From positions 1 to 45,906 of the forward strand of contig JACHTQ010000011.1 of the NCBI GenBank assembly GCA_020135845.1: DNA of 45,906 nucleotides, read 5' to 3'. A program made the translations under genes and the position numbers. The first letter of the stretch is position 1. Each line of letters begins with the position of its first letter. Shown piece by piece: positions 1-9,413 of this stretch. The notes under the pieces were generated by a model, which ran no database searches, had not been told where the DNA came from, and was given only the letters and a program-made list of their open reading frames with translations. Source of the DNA: Campylobacter sp. W0018. Lineage in GTDB: Bacteria; Campylobacterota; Campylobacteria; Campylobacterales; Campylobacteraceae.

Positions 1-2712
1 GAGTGTTTAAAGAGTGATTGGTTCTAAAGAATGCGCCAGCTGCTCCTGCTTTAAGATTGATTTTCTTTTGTAGCTTTCCATCCGCTCCAATTGTTAAAGA
101 AATTTCACCACCCCCATTTGTTCCTATATTGTGTATTTTATCACTATTTATCCCTGTGATGATATTACTTAAATTATCTAATTGATCTAAGTCAAGATTG
201 CCCTGATCAACGGTAATTTTATCTACATTAACATTGCTAGCTTGGCTTCCACCTACTACAACGGTTTCTAATTTACCATCACTACCTGTAGAGACAACCC
301 AATCTTTAATCACTACATTACCACTATCATTTTTTATAGTGCAATCTCCATCATTTTTGCCAACGCTACCTTGATTTGTGATAACTAGATCACCACCGCC
401 ATTATTGACTATGCCTCCATTTATAGTAGCACCTTCGCCATTAGAAATTTCAAGTTCTTTGTTACCATTATTGGTAATATTTCCTGAGATAACCCCACTA
501 CCTTGATTGACTATGCCGCCGGCTATGCTACCGCTACTTTCTATTTTGATACCACCGCTACCTATAGTTCCTTCATTGATGATACCACCATTACCACCTA
601 TAAGTGTTCCTTTAATGTTAATATTGGAATTGATGATCTTACCACCACCTATATAAATAGCAGCATTACCACCTTTGATCATGGCACCACTTTCCACTTC
701 TATACCTTCAACTTTTACTTCTTTATCGGTGCCATCTATATTGATACCATTTTTACCAGCTATGATTTTTCCGGTACCTTCAAGTTTGATATTGCCTACA
801 TTGATAAGATCGCCAGAATCTTCTATTTCATAAAAGCTTATACCGTGTAATTTAGCCTCTACTAAACCTTTATTGATAAAAGTTTCTATTTTATTACCAG
901 TTTCTACCATGATACCATTGCTAGCACTGATGATTTTTCCATCAGTATCATTGATAAAAGTTCCTATTAAACTTTGACCTGCTTTATCTCCTTGATTGAT
1001 AGGATCCTCTGAGCTTACAAGGCTTACAGCTCCCGCATAGATACTGTTTGAATTTGATTCTATGGTACCCTTATTTATAAGTGTTTTAATGGTTGCTTCA
1101 CCATTGATACGAATTCCATTATAGCCTTTTATAATCCCTTCGTTTGTAAAGTTTTCTATTGTGGAAGTTTTTTCATTATAGGCTTGACTGATATAAAAAC
1201 CGTAAGACTCATCAGAACTAATAGTTCCTTTATTTTCAAAAGTTTCTATATTGGCTCCATCATATATGGCTATACCTGACCAATTTTTTGAATGAATAAT
1301 ACCGCTAGCTTCATTGGTTAAAGAAGTGATGGTGGCATGAGTGAGATTTAGTCCTTCGGCTCCCCCTATAAGAGATCCGCTATTTTTAAAAGTGCTTATC
1401 TTGGTCTGATTTTCACTGCTTCCTTTGATTTTAACCCCTAAACTTATATCATTACCTATAATTCCTTTATTTTCAAAAGTATCAATAGTAACACCATTTG
1501 CAATATCCACCCCATAAGAACCACTGGAAATAGATTGAATAAGCCCTTCATTTTTAAAATTTGTTATACTTGTGCCCTCTCTAAGAACTATTGCATTACT
1601 TGAATTAGAATTTATAGTTCCTTGATTATTAAAATTTTCAATAGAGGAATTTTTAACAAATATGCTATCTCTTAATGAGTTGATAATCCCTTGATTATTA
1701 AAAGTCTGTATAGTTGATTTATTAGATTGATCTTTAGCATTTAAAACTATACCATAAAGAGAATTTTCTCCACCTATAATACCACCTGTTTCATTAATAA
1801 AATTTTTAATTGTACTGGCGTAATGACTAGATCCTATTGCAATAACTGCATTATTTTCATCACCTAAAATAGTTCCTTTATTTTTTAAAGTCTCTATAGT
1901 TGATTTGCCATCTATAGCCAATCCTATACCTTGGCTAGAACTAATCATTCCTTCATTTTCAAATGTTGTTATCGTCGCTTGATTATTGATATATACACCT
2001 TTTCCAGATCCATTTGAACTTATAGTTCCAGTATTTTTTATATTATCTATAGTTGAATTTGTATTGATAGATAAGCCATGAAAATTGCTATTTATATTCC
2101 CTTCATTTTCAAATGTTGTTATTGTTGTATTATTTATAAAAACACTTTCGCCAGTATTTGAGTTGATAGTACCAGTATTTTTAAAGTTTGTTATGGTAGA
2201 TTTACTACCATCTTTACCCCAAACAGTAATAGCGAATTTAGAGTTTGCATTGCCTATAGTTCCACTATTTTCAAAAGTAGTGATGGTAGCACCATTGTTG
2301 TTATTTGAGCCAATTTGAATACTAGCAGCATTACTTCCGCCTTGTATAGTTCCTTCGTTTTTAAAAGTTGTGGTTGAAGAATTTGGTTTAAATTCTATAG
2401 CGATATCATTAGCATTGTTTGGCTTAACCGAACCACCACTTTCAATGATTAATGTATTATTAGCTCCATCTACAGTAATTTTGGTTGTTTGGGCATCACT
2501 AACCGTTCCGCAAGTTCCACTACACCCAGCACCACTTATTTGAGCATTAGCACAAGTTGCTAAAACAGAAACTGCTACTAAAGAAAATAAAAATTTTTTA
2601 GAAAGAGATTTAGAATTTAAATTTTCTTTTGAATTTAAAAAACGGTTTAAAGAATTGAAATTTTCCAAATTCCCCCCCCCAGCTGTTGATTAGATAAATT
2701 TTTATTTTTCAT
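1..2712 (-). pseudogene. Autotransporter adhesin (CapA/CapC-like), frame-disrupted, 3' part beyond window
   Basis: Reading starts at ATG 2712 (MKNKNLSNQQL) and runs straight into a G9 tract. From about 2617 to position 1 one minus-strand frame is fully open (about 870 codons, checked triplet by triplet) and leaves the window. It encodes a hydrophobic signal core (LVAVSVLATCANA) followed by about 19 repeats of the type T-x-x-F-x-N-x-G-T-I, such as ITTFENEG and NFKNTGTI, then a Gly/Asn-rich stretch. This is a beta-helix passenger of an autotransporter; the barrel must lie outside the window. With nine Gs the ATG frame ends after MKNKNLSNQQLGGGIWKISIL. Neither other tract phase restores it alone: 10 Gs stops after NLENFNSLNRF, and 8 or 11 Gs stops just after the signal region. 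At least one more T indel is needed (4-T run at 2580-2583). Either a decayed phase-variable gene or homopolymer errors. Confidence 0.82.
2672..2680 (-). repeat. Poly-G tract (9 G on the minus strand), contingency locus
   Basis: Nine consecutive Gs lie in codons 11-14 of the autotransporter reading frame. Campylobacter uses such tracts for slipped-strand phase variation of surface genes. At this length the start codon and the passenger are in different frames, so the gene is OFF in the sequence given. Confidence 0.9.
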
Positions 2713-2819
2713 AAAATCCTTTCTTAGATTAAAAATCATTTCTAAATTTCTATATTTAAGAAATAATTTATATTATTAAAAAGCAATGTAATCATTGCAA
2801 CTTGATTTGATTTTATAAA

Positions 2820-2861
2820 GGTTAAAGCTAAAATTATAGGGATTGTTTGTTAGCTTTAACC
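2820..2861 (-). promoter_or_regulatory. Inverted repeat enclosing a probable -10 box of the autotransporter promoter
   Basis: A perfect 12-bp inverted repeat (GGTTAAAGCTAA at 2820-2831, TTAGCTTTAACC at 2850-2861) surrounds an 18-nt centre. On the minus strand that centre contains TATAAT (2838-2833), about 120 nt before the autotransporter ATG. A second small dyad, GCAATG-TAAT-CATTGC, lies at 2783-2798 in the presumed leader. The arms could be an operator or a hairpin; no regulator is recognisable nearby. Confidence 0.4.
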
Positions 2862-3003
2862 TCTGGTTTAAAAGATGTTCTATGTTTTATTTTTAAAAAT
2901 AATTAAAATTATAATTAAAAATAATTGTAATTATAATAAAATATAACTAAAATTATCAAATTAAAATTTTTTATTATTATTAATAAATAAATTTTATTAT
3001 TTT

Positions 3004-3726
3004 TTAGTAAGTGATTTTGCTTAGATAAAGACCATTGGATGGAGCTAAGAAGTGATTGTGTTTTTTTATAGCTTTTATTTGCTCGATCAGTTCTTCTTGA
3101 GTCATTTTTTGTTCCAAAACTTTTAAAACACTCGCGACAATAAGACGAATTTGACCTCTTAAAAAGCCATTGGCTTTAAAATGAAAAATCGTCATATCCT
3201 TATAAACATAAGCATGAGATTTAAACATATTTCTAATCGTGCTTTTAACATCACTTCCGCTTTTGTAAAAATACTTAAAATCATGCTCTCCGATAAAGTG
3301 TTTTAAAATTTCATTGGCTTTTTTAATGTCTATTTTTGGATAAAAATACACGTATCGTGACATAAAGGGATTAAATTTGCCATGATGAAAAATATAGCGG
3401 TATTCTCTACTTTTAACATCGTATCTCACCTCAAAATTTAAAGGCATGAATTCTAATTTTTTGATGTGTATGTGAGGATGAGAAAATTTGTTGATCTGCT
3501 TTGTAAGATAATTTAGATCTTTAAAATGATCCCCACACTCAACACAAGCCACTGCAAAACTTGCATGCACTCCTTTATCTGTCCTTGAAGCCATATAGGT
3601 TTTAGAAAAAATTCCAAGATGGCTTAAAGCATTTTCCAAGGCATCTTGAACGCTTTTTTTATGTGGCTGCGTAGCAGAGCCTAAAAAAGCTGATCCATCG
3701 TAAGAAAAAACAAGTTTTAATTTCAT
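3004..3726 (-). CDS. truA: tRNA pseudouridine(38-40) synthase TruA
   Basis: Converts uridines 38-40 in the anticodon arm of tRNAs to pseudouridine, in the cytoplasm. The 240-residue protein has the family start MKLKLVFSYDGSAFLGSATQ and the catalytic motif RTDKGVHA with nucleophile Asp50. A later segment GFLRGQIRLIVASVLKVL matches the second conserved TruA block. Length is normal. It is the last gene of the glmU-to-truA operon, and its ATG overlaps the stop of the lptF-like gene by one base. About 290 bp of very AT-rich DNA separate it from the autotransporter start. Confidence 0.95.
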   Translation of the reverse strand: MKLKLVFSYDGSAFLGSATQPHKKSVQDALENALSHLGIFSKTYMASRTDKGVHASFAVACVECGDHFKDLNYLTKQINKFSHPHIHIKKLEFMPLNFEVRYDVKSREYRYIFHHGKFNPFMSRYVYFYPKIDIKKANEILKHFIGEHDFKYFYKSGSDVKSTIRNMFKSHAYVYKDMTIFHFKANGFLRGQIRLIVASVLKVLEQKMTQEELIEQIKAIKKHNHFLAPSNGLYLSKITY

Positions 3727-4751
3727 TAATAACGACTCAAAATCATTTTCTTAAAACAAATAATCGAAGTGATGAAACTAAACACAAAGATACTAAAACA
3801 CGCTAATAAAGGTGGTTTATAAAACAAGCTTAAAAGTCCAAAATATACCACAATAACACCGAACATCCCTACATATACAAAGCCTTTTTCATAGCGATAA
3901 GTGACAATACCAAATGAAAGTGCAAAAAGTGTGCTTGCTAATGGAAAAAGTGCTATGGTAGTATATATCACAAATTCTTTAGCACGTTTTGCATCGGTAT
4001 TAATATCTAGCCAATATTCATAAAATTTTTTGATTTTAAAGTTATTGTTGTTAAATTTAGTATTTAAGGTGAGATTTTCAAATTCTCCTGTAAAAAGCAT
4101 ACTAGATTGCTCGAAATTATACATCCTACCCTTAGAAAGTTTAAAGGCAAAACCTGTGCTTTCTTTTTGCACAGTGGCTTCTTTAGCGATGATGAGTTGC
4201 TCTTTATCGCTTTGTACTCTTTTTGGATGATACATGATGATATTTTCATACTTATCGCCATCTTGTTTTTCTATAAAAATCATCCAATCTAAAAATTTTT
4301 GTCCAAATTCTCCTGTTTTATAGTTAAATTTCACCTGTGTTTTTTTATAATCAATAAAATTATCTTGAAGTTCAAGCACCAAAGGTATCATTATTAAAGA
4401 TGTAAACAACATCAAAGCACTTATTAAAGCAGAAATTTTTAAAAACAATGAAGCCAAGGTTTTTGGGGAAAACCCTAAGGTAAAAAGAACTATACTTTCA
4501 TTTTCTCTAGAAAGTCTAAATAAAGTCAAAGTTAGCGCTATAAAAAAAGATATAGGCAAGGTAAAAATCAAAATTCTAGGCAACATAAAGCCATAAAGTT
4601 CGAGTAAATCTAAAAAGCTAATTTCTATACTTGAGGTTAATTTAGCAAGTTGGATAAAAAACACCATAGAAACAATACTAAAAAGCACAAAAAAAATGGA
4701 AAGGTTGGTGCTTAAAAATTGGTTTAAAATATATCTTGAAACAAGCTTCAT
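3726..4751 (-). CDS. lptF: LPS export permease, LptF/LptG family
   Basis: A YjgP/YjgQ family permease of 341 residues. Three membrane segments lie in the first 125 residues (about 10-33, 55-77, 98-125), then a hydrophilic periplasmic domain (about 130-260), then three more membrane segments up to residue 335. LptF and LptG form the inner-membrane part of the LptB2FG ABC exporter that moves lipopolysaccharide to the outer membrane; here that would be lipooligosaccharide. The segment RLSRENESIVLFTLGFSP is the usual coupling-helix region. It overlaps the upstream prepilin peptidase gene by 4 bp (ATGA). Assignment to LptF rather than LptG rests on general resemblance only. Confidence 0.82.
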   Translation of the reverse strand: MKLVSRYILNQFLSTNLSIFFVLFSIVSMVFFIQLAKLTSSIEISFLDLLELYGFMLPRILIFTLPISFFIALTLTLFRLSRENESIVLFTLGFSPKTLASLFLKISALISALMLFTSLIMIPLVLELQDNFIDYKKTQVKFNYKTGEFGQKFLDWMIFIEKQDGDKYENIIMYHPKRVQSDKEQLIIAKEATVQKESTGFAFKLSKGRMYNFEQSSMLFTGEFENLTLNTKFNNNNFKIKKFYEYWLDINTDAKRAKEFVIYTTIALFPLASTLFALSFGIVTYRYEKGFVYVGMFGVIVVYFGLLSLFYKPPLLACFSIFVFSFITSIICFKKMILSRY

Positions 4752-5545
4752 GTTAAGTCCTGATTAAAAATTAAAAAAATGATATAACCGATAAAAGCAG
4801 TATTGATAAAAGGTAAAAATGCTAATTCTCTTTTTTTACCAAAAATAAAAAATGGTAAAGTCAATAAAGCCCCGAAAAAAAGAATGATAAAACTTGCTTT
4901 AAATCCAAAAATTCCAGCTATACTAGCACACACGATTATATCCGCATCTCCTAAATTTTCTTGTATATTTTTTGATTTGAAATTCTTGATATAGGCTGTC
5001 AAATTTTTAAGCAAAAACAAAAAACCCGCAAAAGAAAAGGCTTGCACTAAAAAGCCATTTTTAAAATCTTCAAAAATAAGAAAATAAAAAATTTCATTTA
5101 TATCTAGCTTTAAAATCAAAGCTAAAAAAAATAAAGCCCAAAGCAAAACTTGCGGAACTGCTTTAAATTTGATATCTATATAAGAAAGCATCCAAAAAAT
5201 AAATAAATATAATGAAAAAACTAGGAATTCTAATAAATTTTTACTAAAAAAATAAGCAATAAAAACAAAAAACACGCCTAAAATTTCAGCTAAAAATAGT
5301 TCGATGGGAATTTTTTCCTTGCAAAACCTACATCTAGCTTTTAAAAATAAGTATGAAAAAAAAGGTATAAGATCTAAAATACTAAGTTTTTTGCCACAAG
5401 AAAAACAATAAGATCTTATACTTAAAAAGGATTTATTTTTACAAAAACGACTTAAAAAACACATGCAAAATGAGCCTAAACTCAAACCAAAAATAATCAA
5501 AAAAGTAAATTTTAGAAAGCTTTGTGTAAAAATTTCACTTTCCAA
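4748..5545 (-). CDS. Prepilin peptidase, A24 family (PilD-like)
   Basis: Integral membrane aspartic peptidase of 265 residues that would cleave leader peptides of type IV pilin-like proteins at the cytoplasmic face. Two cysteine pairs (C47/C50 and C72/C75) form the zinc-binding motif of the N-terminal domain. Candidate catalytic aspartates are D124 (YIDIKFKAVP) and D200 in NLGDADIIV, the GxGD-type motif. At least six hydrophobic segments follow. The start is a TTG at 5545 overlapping the end of uppS; the next Met is residue 28, inside the membrane segment. Campylobacter lacks classical type IV pili but has a type II secretion-like DNA uptake system, whose pseudopilins are the likely substrates (inference). 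Confidence 0.88.
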   Translation of the reverse strand: MESEIFTQSFLKFTFLIIFGLSLGSFCMCFLSRFCKNKSFLSIRSYCFSCGKKLSILDLIPFFSYLFLKARCRFCKEKIPIELFLAEILGVFFVFIAYFFSKNLLEFLVFSLYLFIFWMLSYIDIKFKAVPQVLLWALFFLALILKLDINEIFYFLIFEDFKNGFLVQAFSFAGFLFLLKNLTAYIKNFKSKNIQENLGDADIIVCASIAGIFGFKASFIILFFGALLTLPFFIFGKKRELAFLPFINTAFIGYIIFLIFNQDLT

Positions 5546-6203
5546 ATGTTCTCTCTCTTTTTCTGTATTCTTTTATGATTTTTTTAAATTCTCTTTTTGT
5601 AAGCCCAGGAAATAAAGTTTCACTAAAATAAATTTCTGCATAAGCACATTGCCAAAGTAAAAAATTTGAAAGTCTTTTTGCGTTACCCACGCGAAGCATC
5701 AAATCCACATCCAAAGGAAGATCTAAATTTTCACTGATATTTTTTTCATTGATTTCTAATCCTTTTTCTACAACGCGACGCGTAGCGCGAACGATTTCAT
5801 CTTTTGCACCATAGCTAATAGCTAGATTAACACAAAGCCCTTTGCAATGCTTGGTCTTTTCTTCCACTAGAGCGATTTTATCCCTTAAAGTTTCATCTAG
5901 TCTTGTTAGATCGCCGATAGCTCTTAAGCGGACATTATTTTTTTCAAATTTTTCCAAAGCTTCGTTTAGACAACGATCTAAAAGTTCAAAAATGAATTCA
6001 ATTTCATCTTTAGGTCTATTCCAATTTTCAGTGCTAAAAGCAAATAAGCTCAAATTAGAAATTCCTTCTTCAACGCAAGTCTCCATAAGCTTTTGCATAG
6101 TCTTTACTCCTTGAGAATAACCCAATTTTGCCAAAAAGCCCTTAGCCTTTGCCCAGCGTCTATTACCATCCATAACTATGGCAAGATGTTTTAAATCGTT
6201 CAT
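5535..6203 (-). CDS. uppS: Undecaprenyl diphosphate synthase
   Basis: Cis-prenyltransferase that builds the C55 lipid carrier for peptidoglycan, glycan and N-glycan assembly. The 222-residue protein carries HLAIVMDGNRRWAK with catalytic Asp12, the middle block LSLFAFSTENWNRP, and the C-terminal block RVGNAKRLSNFLLWQCAYAE, all signatures of UppS. I chose ATG 6203 rather than the GTG two codons upstream, because AAAGGG sits 5-6 nt before that ATG and because it gives the MNDLKH start expected from relatives. It lies 2 nt after the stop of the unknown gene and overlaps the prepilin peptidase start by 11 bp. Confidence 0.95.
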   Translation of the reverse strand: MNDLKHLAIVMDGNRRWAKAKGFLAKLGYSQGVKTMQKLMETCVEEGISNLSLFAFSTENWNRPKDEIEFIFELLDRCLNEALEKFEKNNVRLRAIGDLTRLDETLRDKIALVEEKTKHCKGLCVNLAISYGAKDEIVRATRRVVEKGLEINEKNISENLDLPLDVDLMLRVGNAKRLSNFLLWQCAYAEIYFSETLFPGLTKREFKKIIKEYRKRERTFGK

Positions 6204-6205
6204 TT

Positions 6206-6817
6206 TCACCCTTTAAAATCAGATAATTTTTTAAATACAAATAAAGGAGCAATTTTATTATCTTGTGTGACGTTAAAATTCAAATGCTCATTTAAAAATT
6301 TTTGCACTTTAAAAAAAGGAGTAAAAATTGAAATTCCGTGATTGTCGATGAGTATTTTTAAAGCACCAAAAACGCTAAAATAAAGATAAATTTCTAAAAA
6401 TTTAGCCCTCTTTTTCATCTGAAATAAACAAGCTTTGTTTTCAAAAATAAAAGGAATATGATAAATATTTTCAAAACTTGCAAAAAGCATTTCTTTTAAA
6501 ATTTGATATTTTTCTCTATTTTTACATTCCATAAGATTTGAAATGATGTATTCTTTATAATTGATCTTATTTTCTAAGATCGCCACTATCAAAGGTAAAC
6601 CTTCTTCAAAAGGTGTAAAAACCGGTCTTTTTGATAAATGTTTAAACTGTATCGCTCCACCTTTTTCTTTATAAATTTCAGCCAAATATTCCGCACCAAT
6701 TTCTAGATCAATCATGCTTTTAGTTTGAATTTTTTTATGATTTAAAAGCAAGGTATAATGACCATATCCTGTTTTTCCTAAAACTTTCATTTGGATGGGT
6801 AAAGTAGCATTAATCAT
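6206..6817 (-). CDS. Conserved protein of unknown function in the coaBC-uppS operon
   Basis: I do not recognise the family. The 203-residue protein has no signal peptide or membrane segment. It is rich in Lys, Phe and Ile and looks soluble, with a compact N-terminal part (KVLGKTGYGHYTLLLNHKKI, then a GAEYLAEIYKE stretch) that could be a small beta domain. It overlaps coaBC by 4 bp (ATGA) and ends 2 nt before uppS, so it is translated with essential cell-envelope and cofactor genes. My recollection is that C. jejuni has an uncharacterised orthologue in the same place (Cj0823). Conserved position suggests a real function, not identified here. Confidence 0.8.
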   Translation of the reverse strand: MINATLPIQMKVLGKTGYGHYTLLLNHKKIQTKSMIDLEIGAEYLAEIYKEKGGAIQFKHLSKRPVFTPFEEGLPLIVAILENKINYKEYIISNLMECKNREKYQILKEMLFASFENIYHIPFIFENKACLFQMKKRAKFLEIYLYFSVFGALKILIDNHGISIFTPFFKVQKFLNEHLNFNVTQDNKIAPLFVFKKLSDFKG

Positions 6818-7968
6818 AATTTTTCACACCAAGTAATCAAATCAAAAGCTAAATCTTTTTTATCTTTTAAGCCGCTTTTTTCACAAGCGTCTTTACTTAT
6901 AAAATGAAATTCGTTTTGATCGCTTCCAAAAGTATTTTTTTCATTTAGGATATTTAAGCATACTAAATTTAAGTTTTTCTCCACTAAAGATTTTTTAGCG
7001 TTTTCTATGGCATTTTTTGCATCAAATTCCATTTTAAAGCCTATTTTTTTGCCTTTAAAATCGATATTTTTTAGCAAATCTTCATTAAGTTTTAAGTGAA
7101 GATCTAAGCCTTTTGAAAATTGATTTTTCTTGATTTTTCCTTTTTGAAATTGTGGGATAAAATCACTCACAGCAGCCGCCATAATCAAAAAATCATTTTC
7201 GCAAAATCTTTGCAATAACTCCTTTAAGTCTTTTGAATCTTCAAATTTGTAAATTTCATAAGGGGTTTTAAAATCTATAGAACTTAAAAATATAACCTTA
7301 GCTCCTAGAAAATAAAAGGCATCAGCGATTGATTTTGCCATTTTTCCGCTTGAAAAATTACTGATGCAACGCACATCGTCTATTTTTTCTCTTGTGCCTC
7401 CACCGCTGATCACCACACTTTTATCAAGCCAAAATTTCTTTTTAAAAAGCTCTCTTTTGGTAATATTAAATATATCCTCAACCTCCGCTAAAGCCCCTAC
7501 TCCTTCATCCTTACAAGCTAAAACTTTAGAAATTGGAGGGATGATTAAGGCTTTATTTTTTTGAAGTAATTTTAAAGAATTTTGTGTGCTAAAATGATGA
7601 TACATGTTTGTATTAGCCGCTGGAGCGATGATTAAAGGTTTAGTGCAAGCGATTAAAGTTTGGATAAAAAGATTATCCGCTATACCAAGGGCTAATTTAT
7701 TGATCGAATTGACACTCGCGGGCGCAAAAAGAACAAGATCGCAATCTTTGCTAAAATCTATATGATTTTTTTTATTTTCCCAACTTTCATTTTCTTCGCA
7801 CAAAATTTCATCTGCCAAAGCTTCAAAGCTTAGTTTATTTGCAAATTTTAAAGCTCCTTGGCTAAGTAAGACTTTAACTCTAATCTTTTCTTTTTTAAAT
7901 AAAGAAATAAGCTCATAAGCTTTATAAAAAGCTATGCTACCACTAACCGCTAAAAGTATGGTTTTCAT
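6814..7968 (-). CDS. coaBC: Bifunctional phosphopantothenoylcysteine decarboxylase / phosphopantothenate-cysteine ligase
   Basis: Carries out two successive steps of coenzyme A synthesis. The N-terminal flavoprotein CoaC domain (about 1-175) starts with LLAVSGSIAFYKAYEL. It contains His69 in NHIDFSKDCD, the PAANTNM motif at 116-122 (the PXMNXXM substrate motif), and Cys152 in ACKDEGVGAL, the position of the active-site cysteine. The CoaB ligase domain starts near residue 183 with SVVISGGGTREKIDDVR and NFSSGKMA. At 384 residues it has normal length. It overlaps glmU and the downstream unknown gene by 4 bp each, indicating translational coupling. Confidence 0.95.
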   Translation of the reverse strand: MKTILLAVSGSIAFYKAYELISLFKKEKIRVKVLLSQGALKFANKLSFEALADEILCEENESWENKKNHIDFSKDCDLVLFAPASVNSINKLALGIADNLFIQTLIACTKPLIIAPAANTNMYHHFSTQNSLKLLQKNKALIIPPISKVLACKDEGVGALAEVEDIFNITKRELFKKKFWLDKSVVISGGGTREKIDDVRCISNFSSGKMAKSIADAFYFLGAKVIFLSSIDFKTPYEIYKFEDSKDLKELLQRFCENDFLIMAAAVSDFIPQFQKGKIKKNQFSKGLDLHLKLNEDLLKNIDFKGKKIGFKMEFDAKNAIENAKKSLVEKNLNLVCLNILNEKNTFGSDQNEFHFISKDACEKSGLKDKKDLAFDLITWCEKL

Positions 7969-9254
7969 TTTTTAAATTTTTTATAAAAATAATCTTTAAT
8001 TACTTTTTTATTAGCTCTATTGATAAACAAAGAACCACTAGAAACATTACAATCAACTGAACTTCCAGCCGCGATAATAACATCATTTTCTATATTGACA
8101 GGAGCGATAAATTGCGTGTCTGATCCCACAAAAACATTCTTGCCGATAATAGTTTTATGTTTTTTAATCCCATCATAATTACAAGTGATAGTCCCACAGC
8201 CTATATTGGTACCGCTATCGATTTCGCAATCGCCTAAATAGCTTAAGTGCCCTGCTTTTACGGTGTCTAATTTTGCATTTTTGCATTCTACAAAATTACC
8301 TATATGGGTATTTTTTATTTCACAATTTGGACGCAAATGTGCCAAAGGCCCTACATCGCTATTTTCAACGATAGAATTTTCAATCACACTAGAACTTTTG
8401 ATGATAGAATTAACGATCTTGCTTTTTCCTTCAATTCTCACATTTTCATAAACTTCACATTCTCCTACAAATTCAACATCCAAGCCTATAAAAGTGCTAT
8501 GAGGTAAATGAAAAATCACTCCTTGTTTCATCCAATGCTTTTTGATTTTTTCTTGCATTAAATTTTCAGCTATACTTAACTCGAATTTATCATTGATGCC
8601 CATAAATTCATTTTCATCCACATAGATAGCTTTAATGATTTTATTTTTATCCTTAGCTAAAGCTATCATATCAGTTAGATAGTATTCTTTAGCGGCATTA
8701 TTGTTATCAATTAAAGGCAATATTTCTGATAAAAGTTCTGATTTTATCGCATAAACTCCAGCATTACAAATATCGATTGATCTTTCTTTTTCATTGGCAT
8801 CTTTAAATTCTATGATTTTTTCTACTCTATTATTTTCTATCAAGACTCGCCCATAAGTTTTTGCATCCTTAGCGCAAAACACCGCTAAGCTTAAATCGGC
8901 ATCATTTTGCAATAACTGCTTTAAGCTTTCACTTTCAACTAAGGGCATATCTCCACAAAGAATTAAAACTTTTTCTTTATCTGATTTGAAATTTTTTAAA
9001 GCGCCTGCAGTTCCAGGGTAATTTTGCAAATCTTGTTCTAAAATTTTTGTTTTTGGAAAAGAAGAGAGAATTTCTTTTTCAACAAGCTCTTTTTGATGAG
9101 ACAAAACCACACTTACATCATTACTTAATTCATAGGCTTTTTCTAAAATATGCAAAATCATGCTTTTTTGGCAAAGTTCTTGCAGAACTTTTGGTTTTTG
9201 CGATTTCATCCGAGTGCCAAGTCCTGCTGCTAAAATCAAAATTGAATTTTCCAT
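7965..9254 (-). CDS. glmU: Bifunctional N-acetylglucosamine-1-phosphate uridyltransferase / glucosamine-1-phosphate acetyltransferase
   Basis: Makes UDP-GlcNAc for peptidoglycan, lipooligosaccharide and protein glycans. The N-terminal pyrophosphorylase domain carries LAAGLGTRMKSQKPKVLQEL (residues 8-27). The C-terminal half is a left-handed beta-helix with hexapeptide repeats, for example GNFVECKNAKLDTVKAGHLS and GTNIGCGTITCNYDG, which is the acetyltransferase active-site region. Length 429 residues. First gene of the seven-gene minus-strand operon; it shares a 159-bp divergent control region with fliP. Confidence 0.96.
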   Translation of the reverse strand: MENSILILAAGLGTRMKSQKPKVLQELCQKSMILHILEKAYELSNDVSVVLSHQKELVEKEILSSFPKTKILEQDLQNYPGTAGALKNFKSDKEKVLILCGDMPLVESESLKQLLQNDADLSLAVFCAKDAKTYGRVLIENNRVEKIIEFKDANEKERSIDICNAGVYAIKSELLSEILPLIDNNNAAKEYYLTDMIALAKDKNKIIKAIYVDENEFMGINDKFELSIAENLMQEKIKKHWMKQGVIFHLPHSTFIGLDVEFVGECEVYENVRIEGKSKIVNSIIKSSSVIENSIVENSDVGPLAHLRPNCEIKNTHIGNFVECKNAKLDTVKAGHLSYLGDCEIDSGTNIGCGTITCNYDGIKKHKTIIGKNVFVGSDTQFIAPVNIENDVIIAAGSSVDCNVSSGSLFINRANKKVIKDYFYKKFKK

Positions 9255-9413
9255 AATCTGTCAAAGCCTTTATTTTATGATAAATAATTTTATTCTATTT
9301 TAACATTTTAAAGTTAAGTTTTGGATATTTTAAACAAAAGTTTTAAACTCTTTTTTAGTCATCAAAAGTTAAAATAAAGCCTATTTTTAAAATCAATAAT
9401 CTAAGGTTAGCAT

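Noticed and set aside
503..850. Open frame on the plus strand inside the autotransporter
   Set aside because: Thr/Tyr/Phe-rich translation is the antisense of the repeat-rich passenger, which is open on the minus strand throughout; no ribosome-binding site.
2085..2318. Plus-strand open frame with repeated valine-rich segments
   Set aside because: Antisense shadow of the F-x-N-x-G repeats.
1..2600. Spaced repeats in the passenger considered as a CRISPR array
   Set aside because: Units vary in length and sequence, keep one reading frame and encode F-x-N-x-G; no constant repeat/unique spacer pattern.
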